Source: an uncultured bacterium (GTDB lineage Bacteria > Spirochaetota > Brevinematia > DTOW01). Taken from it: a DNA stretch of 7,321 nt. The stretch's first letter is position 1. Each line of letters opens with the position of its first letter. Below the pieces are notes generated by a model. The model was given only the letters and a program-made list of their open reading frames with translations, did not search any database and had not been told where the DNA came from. The position numbers and the translations under genes are program-made. The DNA is taken from contig CALFVP010000191.1 of the NCBI GenBank assembly GCA_937928175.1, forward strand, positions 1 to 7,321. Direction: 5' to 3'. This document shows, piece after piece, positions 1 to 5,035 of the stretch.

Positions 1-150
1 ATAATAACAGAAATGTTTTCAAAAATAGGTATTCTAGTAAGTTTTAATATAAGCAACATTTTTATTGCTGCAATATCATTCACAATTTACTATTCTTTAC
101 TAGGGGTTTTATTTTTAATAACAACTAAAAGGGTAACCTTAAGAGTATGA
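1..150 (+). CDS. C-terminal end of an integral membrane protein (5' partial)
   Basis: Frame 1 is open from the first base to a TGA at 148-150, giving 49 residues of a protein that begins upstream of the window. Roughly residues 10-42 are strongly hydrophobic and look like one or two membrane helices. The end is short and basic (TTKRVTLRV), consistent with a cytoplasmic tail under the positive-inside rule. Its stop codon overlaps the tlyA start as ATGA, so the two genes are probably cotranscribed and translationally coupled. Too little is visible to name a family; a multi-helix transporter or flippase is possible but is only a guess. Confidence 0.6.
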   Translation: MITEMFSKIGILVSFNISNIFIAAISFTIYYSLLGVLFLITTKRVTLRV

Positions 151-893
151 GAGAAAAAGAAAGAATAGATATCGAAATGGTAAAAAGGAACATAGTTAAT
201 TCAAGAGAAAAAGCTAGAAGTATGATAATGGCTGGAATGGTAACGGTGAATGGGCAAAAAGTATTCAAACCATCGTACGAAGTAAGCCCCTTAGACAAAA
301 TAGAATTACTAGAAAAACCTAAATACGTAAGCAGAGGCGGTATAAAATTAGAAGGAGCAATAGAGGGATTTAACATAGATGTTAAAAACAAAGTATGTTT
401 AGACGTAGGAGCATCAACAGGTGGTTTTACAGATTGTCTTTTACAAAAAGGTGCAAAACTTGTTTATTCAATTGATGTAGGGTATGGACAAATAGAATAC
501 TCTCTAAGGAACAACCCAAAAGTTATAGTTTACGAAAAATTAAACGCAAGGTATATCGACATTTTAGTCAAAGAAGGTAAAATAACTTTCAAAGAAGAAA
601 TAGAAATAGTAGTTATGGATGTATCATTCATATCACTAACAAAAATAATTTTACCTGTTTCAAGAGTAGTATCAGATAGAGCAATATATATAGCACTCAT
701 AAAACCGCAGTTTGAACTTGAACCCAAATACGTAAGCAAAGGAGGAATAGTAAAAGAAGAATATCAAAAAATAGCTATAAATAAAGTAAAAACATTCGTT
801 GAAGAAAACGGATTTAAAGTTAAAGGAATACTACCTTCCAAAATCAAAGGATCAGACGGTAACCAAGAATACTTTATTTACTTTCACAAGTAA
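147..893 (+). CDS. tlyA: TlyA family rRNA (cytidine-2'-O)-methyltransferase
   Basis: The 248-residue product has the full TlyA architecture and usual length. Residues 1-58 form an S4 RNA-binding domain (SREKARSMIMAGMVTVNGQK), followed by a KYVSRGGIKLEGA linker and an FtsJ-like Rossmann methyltransferase. The SAM-binding loop is DVGASTGGFTD (86-96). Further family motifs are IDVGYGQ (109-115), MDVSFISL (157-164) and IKPQFE (185-190). A K-D-K-E tetrad is plausibly K67, D158, K186 and E241. Studied TlyA proteins 2'-O-methylate cytidines of 16S and/or 23S rRNA using SAM; members were first named as haemolysins in Brachyspira. The ATG at 147 is chosen because the S4 domain starts at once and ATGA overlaps the upstream stop. 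Purine-rich AAAAGGG (127-133) and AAGAG (141-145) lie upstream, neither ideally spaced, which fits coupling. Confidence 0.95.
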   Translation: MREKERIDIEMVKRNIVNSREKARSMIMAGMVTVNGQKVFKPSYEVSPLDKIELLEKPKYVSRGGIKLEGAIEGFNIDVKNKVCLDVGASTGGFTDCLLQKGAKLVYSIDVGYGQIEYSLRNNPKVIVYEKLNARYIDILVKEGKITFKEEIEIVVMDVSFISLTKIILPVSRVVSDRAIYIALIKPQFELEPKYVSKGGIVKEEYQKIAINKVKTFVEENGFKVKGILPSKIKGSDGNQEYFIYFHK

Positions 894-925
894 AGCTAAG
901 TTGAAACTACCTCAATAATCTTTGT

Positions 926-955
926 TTGAAAAGTAAAACGTATTTTTTTCATTAT
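926..955 (+). promoter_or_regulatory. Possible sigma-70-type promoter for rlpA
   Basis: TTGAAA (926-931) is followed after 18 bp by CATTAT (950-955), a 4/6 match to TATAAT. An overlapping TATAGT (953-958) is a better -10 but is 21 bp from the -35. Either would start transcription within a few bases of the rlpA ATG at 963, and no Shine-Dalgarno lies in between, so the message could be leaderless. In an AT-rich spacer such matches arise by chance. The alternative is readthrough from tlyA, since no terminator is visible in the 69-bp gap. Confidence 0.3.
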
Positions 956-962
956 AGTTTGT

Positions 963-1640
963 ATGTTGTTTAGGATAGTAATTTTAAAAATTCTTCTTTT
1001 AATTCTTTCTGTTTACTCTATGGGACAAGAAGAATACTTTTACGGCAATATTTCATACTACGGAGATGAATTTGCTGGAAGAAAAACATCAAGCGGTGCA
1101 ATCTTTGATCAAGAAAAATACACTTGTGCCAGTAAAACTTTACCATTTGGTACTATACTTGAAGTTATGAATATAAAAAACGGTAAAAGTGTTGTTTTAA
1201 TGGTAAACGATAGAGGACCTTTTGTTAAAAATAGGATACTAGACATATCAAAAAGAGCTGCAAGAGAAATCGATATGATAACAGAAGGTGTAACATTCGC
1301 TAGAATCAAAATCATAAAACTCGGTAATGGAACTTTTTCAGAAGATGAATACAAAAAAATGATAGGTGAATACTATTCTTTTGACAAGAGAAACGCTTAC
1401 GAATTCTCTATTCAAGTAGGTGCTTTTACAAATAGAACTTTAGCTCAAAACATGCTCGAAAAACTAAAAAAAGACGGATTTAATAACTCCTACATAACAG
1501 AAAAAATAGTAGGGAAAACGATCTTTAACAGAGTCAGGGTAGGAGATTACGCAGACAAAGACGTAGCAACGAAAGTAAGAGACTTACTAAAAGAAAAAGG
1601 ATATGATACCTACTTCGTTTCTACATACGTTGAAAAATAA
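963..1640 (+). CDS. rlpA: RlpA-like double-psi beta-barrel protein with C-terminal SPOR domain
   Basis: The 225-residue product starts with a Sec signal peptide (about residues 1-20: MLFR, a hydrophobic core, then SVYSMGQ) with no lipobox cysteine. Residues 27-119 are the RlpA double-psi beta-barrel (SYYGDEFAGRKTSSG, KTLPFGT, VNDRGPFVKNRILDIS). Residues 144-222 are a SPOR domain (FSIQVGAFTN ... VRVGDY ... KGYDTYFVS), which in other proteins binds denuded septal peptidoglycan. Characterised RlpA is a lytic transglycosylase cleaving such glycan strands during daughter-cell separation. Here the Asp of NDRGPF is kept (D83), but the His before KTLPFG is Ser57 and the Glu of the usual SGE is Ala46, so catalysis is uncertain. 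The ATG at 963 is the only sensible start: an in-frame stop lies at 927-929, and the next ATG would delete the signal peptide. No Shine-Dalgarno is visible. Confidence 0.88.
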   Translation: MLFRIVILKILLLILSVYSMGQEEYFYGNISYYGDEFAGRKTSSGAIFDQEKYTCASKTLPFGTILEVMNIKNGKSVVLMVNDRGPFVKNRILDISKRAAREIDMITEGVTFARIKIIKLGNGTFSEDEYKKMIGEYYSFDKRNAYEFSIQVGAFTNRTLAQNMLEKLKKDGFNNSYITEKIVGKTIFNRVRVGDYADKDVATKVRDLLKEKGYDTYFVSTYVEK

Positions 1641-3534
1641 AAATCTACTTTTAACAAACGTGCTAATATTGTTTTTGCTAACCTTATCCCAATGTAATTT
1701 TAGAATTTCCATGTTCAACGAAACTAAACCTAACGAATCTAACGAACAAAAATTTGATATATACCCACCAAAAGTTAATATTGTTTTTCCTTACAATTTA
1801 TCAGTTATAAGTAACATTGTTACAATACTAGGTACAACTGAAGATGATAACCCTACAATAACTTACGTACAAATAAAAGATAAGAACTTTAAATTCACTA
1901 ATTCAAACAATTGGATTATTACCCTAAACACATACGAACTAACTAATGGACCTATTGAAATACTATTCTACGCAGTGGATTCTCTAAAAAACATCTCACC
2001 TAGTAAAACATTCATTTATTACGTATCCAACAGTTTAATATTCAACGTCTATCCTATAGAGTTTACAGTAACAAACAGATCCATCGAATTTACTATAAAC
2101 ATTAACAAAAAAGATTATTCATACTTAAGAATATACACAAACTCAGTTTTACTATTCGAAACTAACAACACTTCAAACTTAACACTTACTTTAGAATCAA
2201 ACTACTTCATTGAAAACGAAACAAACGTTATTGATTTTGTACTAGTAGACCTCAATAACTACGTAACTAATACTAGATTCGTAAAATTCGATTTTTCAGC
2301 ACCTTACCTTGAAATACTTTTAAGTAGTAATTCCTACATTTGGGGAAATTACAGTATACCAATTTACATCTTAGATTCTAATAACACTATCTTATACTTA
2401 GATTACTCAATTGGAAGTAATTACTTTCATGTAAGTAATAATACCACAAACGTAATAAACTTTAACACTTTTTTAGTTACAAATGGTAATGTAACTTTAA
2501 AATTCTGGGCTAAAGATGTAGCTGGAAATTCTTCTTCAATTTATGAAATACCAACTACAGTTGCTAACTACTTTCATGAAGAAAAAAACCGAATAAGCTC
2601 TAAAACGTACTACTTTATAAACTCCGAAGTATTTCTAGATAAAACAGTCTTATTTTTCACAGATAGTGGATTTTCTTCTATATTCGTAAGCAAAGAAGAA
2701 AAAAGTTTTTCCAAGGAAACAGTAAAACAAAACTACCTAAACATACTACCAACAGGTAAAATGAAATCCATAGTCAACAAAAGTAACGTTATCCTAAGCT
2801 ATATAAGAAACGATGAAAGATTAATAATAAGAACTAATTCAGATTTAAGTTTAACTAACTTTTATCAACTTACAAGCATAAACAATATTTTTGATTTTGA
2901 TCTTACCTCTATAAACGATACGGTATGGGTTATAAGAACAACAACTAACGGTTTTCTAATAGTAACAGATATCTCAAACTTAACAACAAATTTCTTTACA
3001 AACCTCTCGGAGAATTTTTCAATTGTTTCTGAAAAATATCCAAAAAACTTCATTTATTCCCTATACAATAGCGATAAATTGTTACTTTTCACCAACAATA
3101 ATTTAATGTTTTTCACCAACATTTCTGGAATTAATAAAGCAGATATTGTTAGTCTTTCAAACGGTTTAATTTACCTTGGTATAGTAAAAAGTAATTCAAT
3201 CGATATTTTAGTTTTTGAAAACACTTTAATTACAAATTATTCATTCTATACAACCAGTAACCTCTACATTTACCACATCGTAGGTAAGAGAAAGGCTAAC
3301 AACAGTTTTTGGGTCATTACCGAAGGAGATGAATACGGTAATTCACAAATAAGAATTCTAGAAATAAGCGAATTAGGTGTAATTAGGGAACAAAAACTAA
3401 ATGTAACATTTAAAATACAAGATCCAAGCGGATTTAGAGAATTAGATACAATACTCAAAAACTCAAACGTTACCATATTTACATCAAAATACGAAAACAA
3501 CATTGGATCCATATTAATCTTTAACGGTTTATAA
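1603..3534 (+). CDS. Putative lipoprotein with Ig-like modules and a beta-propeller-like C-terminal half
   Basis: I do not recognise a named family. The 643 residues begin with a basic segment and hydrophobic core ending in LTLSQC, a loose lipobox with acceptor C31, so the protein is probably lipid-anchored. Residues 53-141 resemble an Ig-like module (YPPKVNIVFP ... TILGTTEDDNP ... ILFYAVDSLKN). About 145-230 and 232-320 look like two more, the last containing FWAKDVAGNSS. From 345 to the end, seven strand pairs recur about every 38-54 residues, as in a beta-propeller. Asn is about 13% by hand count (85 of 643). The gene overlaps rlpA in another frame. The ATG at 1603 follows AAAAAGG but only 2 nt away, and gives a 38-nt overlap. 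A TTG at 1630 would give a more classical signal (MKNKNLLL) and an 11-nt overlap. A surface or periplasmic binding or scaffolding role is inference. Confidence 0.8.
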   Translation: MIPTSFLHTLKNKNLLLTNVLILFLLTLSQCNFRISMFNETKPNESNEQKFDIYPPKVNIVFPYNLSVISNIVTILGTTEDDNPTITYVQIKDKNFKFTNSNNWIITLNTYELTNGPIEILFYAVDSLKNISPSKTFIYYVSNSLIFNVYPIEFTVTNRSIEFTININKKDYSYLRIYTNSVLLFETNNTSNLTLTLESNYFIENETNVIDFVLVDLNNYVTNTRFVKFDFSAPYLEILLSSNSYIWGNYSIPIYILDSNNTILYLDYSIGSNYFHVSNNTTNVINFNTFLVTNGNVTLKFWAKDVAGNSSSIYEIPTTVANYFHEEKNRISSKTYYFINSEVFLDKTVLFFTDSGFSSIFVSKEEKSFSKETVKQNYLNILPTGKMKSIVNKSNVILSYIRNDERLIIRTNSDLSLTNFYQLTSINNIFDFDLTSINDTVWVIRTTTNGFLIVTDISNLTTNFFTNLSENFSIVSEKYPKNFIYSLYNSDKLLLFTNNNLMFFTNISGINKADIVSLSNGLIYLGIVKSNSIDILVFENTLITNYSFYTTSNLYIYHIVGKRKANNSFWVITEGDEYGNSQIRILEISELGVIREQKLNVTFKIQDPSGFRELDTILKNSNVTIFTSKYENNIGSILIFNGL

Positions 3535-3691
3535 AATTAACAAACACAAACGAGGAACAATTTTACAATAAAGCTCAGTAACTATAAAACAAAAATTATT
3601 ACCACAAATTAAGATTTTTCTTTATAGAAACGCAATATAAAAAGAAATACAATTAAAAGTTTTAGAAGTTTTAAAGTACAACACTTGATAA

Positions 3692-4039
3692 CTATTTAGG
3701 TGACTCTTGGGTTAATTCTACTGGCTGTTGTGGAACAGATTGTTGTGGTAAAGGTTGCTGAGGTAGTTGCTCTACCGATTGAGGTTTTTGAAGTGGGGCT
3801 TTCACTGTTGACTTAGATATGGCAAAAGATATTAAGAATGCCAAAACCATAAAAGTTATTCCGAGAACTCTAGTTATATTAGACAATACATCACCTGCCC
3901 TTGAACCAAAAGGGTTTAGTAGATTACTCCCACCGAATATACCTATTTCAGCACCACCTCTATTCTGCATCAACACTACTATTATCAATAGTATAGCATT
4001 GATTACAAATAAAACAGAAAGAACGGTTATAAGCATCAT
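3692..4039 (-). CDS. secG: Preprotein translocase subunit SecG
   Basis: This is the small SecG subunit of the SecYEG channel, 115 residues. It has two membrane helices, about residues 4-24 and 54-74, joined by the family signature loop (MQNRGGAEIGIFGGSN, then NPFGSRAGDVLS). The match is clear, and helix 2 (ITRVLGITFMVLAFLISF) ends in the usual place. After it comes a Gln/Pro-rich tail (residues 76-115) with three PQQ pentapeptides, longer than in minimal SecG proteins. The first of two adjacent ATGs is chosen because AAGGAG lies 9 nt upstream (4054-4049). The gene sits directly downstream of tRNA-Gln and tRNA-Arg on the same strand with no room for a promoter, so it is probably expressed from the tRNA promoter. 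It converges on the lipoprotein gene across a 157-bp AT-rich gap in which I see no convincing terminator. Confidence 0.95.
   Translation of the reverse strand: MMLITVLSVLFVINAILLIIVVLMQNRGGAEIGIFGGSNLLNPFGSRAGDVLSNITRVLGITFMVLAFLISFAISKSTVKAPLQKPQSVEQLPQQPLPQQSVPQQPVELTQESPK
3722..3766 (-). repeat. Three 15-bp units encoding the SecG PQQ tail
   Basis: Read on the minus strand, three tandem 15-bp units encode LPQQP, LPQQS and VPQQP (SecG residues 92-106). The amino-acid pattern is better conserved than the DNA, since the CAA/CAG and Pro codons vary. The repeat is therefore not very recent, or has been held at the protein level. Confidence 0.75.
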
Positions 4040-4048
4040 ATTTTGTTA

Positions 4049-4054
4049 CTCCTT
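4049..4054 (-). promoter_or_regulatory. secG Shine-Dalgarno abutting tRNA-Arg
   Basis: Minus-strand AAGGAG lies 9 nt before the secG ATG. Its first A (4054) is also the expected discriminator base (position 73) of tRNA-Arg, so AGGAG begins exactly at the predicted tRNA 3' processing site. This site decides the secG start codon. Confidence 0.75.
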
Positions 4055-4126
4055 GGGCCTAGCTGGACTCGAACCAGCCCACCCGGTTTAGGAAACCGGT
4101 GCTCTATCCACCTGAGCTATAGGCCC
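4054..4126 (-). tRNA. tRNA-Arg (anticodon CCT)
   Basis: The minus strand folds into a complete cloverleaf. The acceptor pairs GGGCCTA with TAGGCCC, the D arm is GCTC/GAGC, the anticodon stem CCGGT/ACCGG encloses loop TTCCTAA (anticodon CCT), and the T arm GCTGG/CCAGC encloses TTCGAGT. The discriminator is A at 4054. CCA is not encoded, so it must be added after processing. The tRNA lies 8 nt downstream of tRNA-Gln and directly upstream of secG, implying one transcript. It reads AGG codons. Confidence 0.96.
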
Positions 4127-4134
4127 TAACTATT

Positions 4135-4206
4135 CTGCGAGGGGAGGACTCGAACCTCCACTGCGGGATCCAAAGTCCCGTGTCCTGCCAGTTAGACGAC
4201 CTCGCA
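4135..4206 (-). tRNA. tRNA-Gln (anticodon TTG)
   Basis: The minus strand folds into a cloverleaf. The acceptor TGCGAGG pairs with CCTCGCA, giving the U1-A72 pair typical of tRNA-Gln. The D arm is GTCT/AGGAC with one wobble or mismatch. The anticodon stem CGGGA/TCCCG encloses CTTTGGA (anticodon TTG), and the T arm GGAGG/CCTCC encloses TTCGAGT. The discriminator is G (4135), as in many tRNA-Gln. CCA is not encoded. It is the first gene of the apparent tRNA-Gln, tRNA-Arg, secG unit. Confidence 0.96.
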
Positions 4207-4210
4207 ACAA

Positions 4211-4239
4211 AATATCTCTTAAATTTTAAGAATTGTAAA
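4211..4239 (-). promoter_or_regulatory. Candidate promoter for the tRNA-Gln/tRNA-Arg/secG unit
   Basis: On the minus strand, TTTACA (4239-4234) is followed after 17 bp by GATATT (4216-4211), a 4/6 match to TATAAT. Transcription would start at or just before tRNA-Gln. The position suits a tRNA promoter but the -10 is weak, and other AT-rich boxes lie nearby. Confidence 0.35.
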
Positions 4240-4442
4240 AGCCTCTTTTCAAAATTCGTAATACACTAAAATATTTTAACACTGTTTCATCACCTTGTCA
4301 AATAAAATTGTAATAAAACATCACTCACGCAAAAAGTAAGAAAAACCTAAATAACTACTCTTCCAAAAAATTAAAAATGATGTTTTATAACAACAATCCC
4401 AAAGAAAAATACCTAAGGGTATTCAAAATTTTTTAAATAAAT

Positions 4443-4472
4443 TTGATTAAAAAAAATACAAACTCTTATAAT
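4443..4472 (+). promoter_or_regulatory. Sigma-70-type promoter for rpsP
   Basis: TTGATT (4443-4448) and a perfect TATAAT (4467-4472) are separated by 18 bp. The predicted start near 4479-4480 leaves a leader of only about 13 nt, which contains the Shine-Dalgarno AAGAGGT (4481-4487) five nt before the rpsP ATG. There is no room for a leader-based regulator downstream of this start. Confidence 0.7.
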
Positions 4473-4492
4473 TTACTTTTAAGAGGTACAGT

Positions 4493-4735
4493 ATGGTTAG
4501 AATAAGATTAATGAGGTTTGGAGCTAAGCACAGACCTTACTACAGGATAGTTGTAGTAGATTCTAAGAAAAAAAGAGATGGTGCATATATTGAAAAATTA
4601 GGGCATTATTCACCGATAGAGAGTAATAAATTCTACATTGATACAAACAGGTACAATTACTGGATTTCTGTTGGAGCTCAACCTTCAGATACCGTAAAAA
4701 AACTTTATGACAAGTTTTTAACTTTAACTAAGTAG
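4493..4735 (+). CDS. rpsP: 30S ribosomal protein bS16
   Basis: The 80-residue product is a full-length bS16 (E. coli 82). The N-terminal signature VRIRLMRFGAKHRPYYRIVV is followed by DSKKKRDGAYIEKLGHYSP and, in the second half, ISVGAQPSDTVKKL. bS16 binds 16S rRNA early in assembly of the 30S body. The ATG follows AAGAGGT at 5-nt spacing and a strong promoter. The next gene begins 28 nt downstream, so rpsP is the promoter-proximal gene of an rpsP-KH-queG run. The usual downstream partners rimM and trmD are not present here. Confidence 0.98.
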   Translation: MVRIRLMRFGAKHRPYYRIVVVDSKKKRDGAYIEKLGHYSPIESNKFYIDTNRYNYWISVGAQPSDTVKKLYDKFLTLTK

Positions 4736-4763
4736 AAAATAAAATTTTATAGAGAGGTGGTAT

Positions 4764-5000
4764 ATGAAAGAAAAAGAATTGGTTGAACAGATTGTTAAAG
4801 CTTTAGTTGATTACCCAGAAGACATATCTATCAAAGTTGTTGAGGGCGAAAAGTCAACAATCCTTGAGCTTAAAGTGAAGAGTGAAGACATTGGTAAAAT
4901 TATCGGTAAAAAAGGTAGAATAGCAAAAGCTATAAGAACTTTAGTAAGTGCTGTTGCTGTTAAAAACGGAAGAAGAGTTATTCTTGAAATACTTGACTAA
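4764..5000 (+). CDS. khpA: KH-domain RNA-binding protein (KhpA/YlqC family)
   Basis: The 78-residue protein is essentially one type II KH domain. The RNA-contacting GxxG loop is GKKG inside DIGKIIGKKGRIAKAIRTLV (residues 42-61), after an N-terminal helix containing VKALVDYPEDI. The length and the position just after rpsP are typical of KhpA (YlqC), which in some Gram-positives works with KhpB in RNA binding and affects cell division or elongation. That role is not shown for this organism. A strong Shine-Dalgarno within AGAGAGGTGG (4751-4760) precedes the ATG. No promoter is seen in the 28-nt gap, so it is probably cotranscribed with rpsP. Confidence 0.93.
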   Translation: MKEKELVEQIVKALVDYPEDISIKVVEGEKSTILELKVKSEDIGKIIGKKGRIAKAIRTLVSAVAVKNGRRVILEILD

Positions 5001-5006
5001 TACTTT

Positions 5007-5026
5007 TCCCGAGCTAACGCTCGGGA
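5007..5026 (+). promoter_or_regulatory. GC-rich hairpin between khpA and queG
   Basis: TCCCGAGC and GCTCGGGA form a perfect 8-bp stem around a TAAC loop, filling most of the 35-nt gap between the khpA stop and the queG ATG. The following sequence is ATTACCCTTA, not a T-tract, and the minus-strand side is followed by A-rich sequence. It is therefore not a standard intrinsic terminator in either direction. The only Shine-Dalgarno-like bases before queG (GGGA, 5023-5026) are inside the stem. It may modulate queG translation, partly terminate, or mark an RNA processing point; the sequence does not decide. Confidence 0.6.
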
Positions 5027-5035
5027 TTACCCTTA

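Noticed and set aside
3621..3641. TTTATA/TATAAA inverted repeat between the lipoprotein gene and secG, considered as a shared terminator
   Set aside because: It is an all-A/T 6-bp stem with a 9-nt loop and no T-tract after it on either strand, as expected by chance in such AT-rich sequence.
3819..4091. Plus-strand open frame of 90 codons
   Set aside because: It is antisense to secG and runs into tRNA-Arg. Its end (GLAGLEPAHP) is the familiar false translation of an antisense tRNA.
4408..4423. AATACC-TAAG-GGTATT hairpin in the tRNA-Gln/rpsP spacer, with T-rich sequence after it on the minus strand
   Set aside because: The stem is only 6 bp and mostly A-T, and no gene is transcribed into it from either side, so a terminator would have nothing to terminate.
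4240..4440. Possible small RNA, riboswitch or CRISPR-like array in the divergent spacer
   Set aside because: I found no GC-rich structure, regular direct repeats or recognisable leader motif. The rpsP promoter lies downstream of this stretch, so it is not in the rpsP leader.
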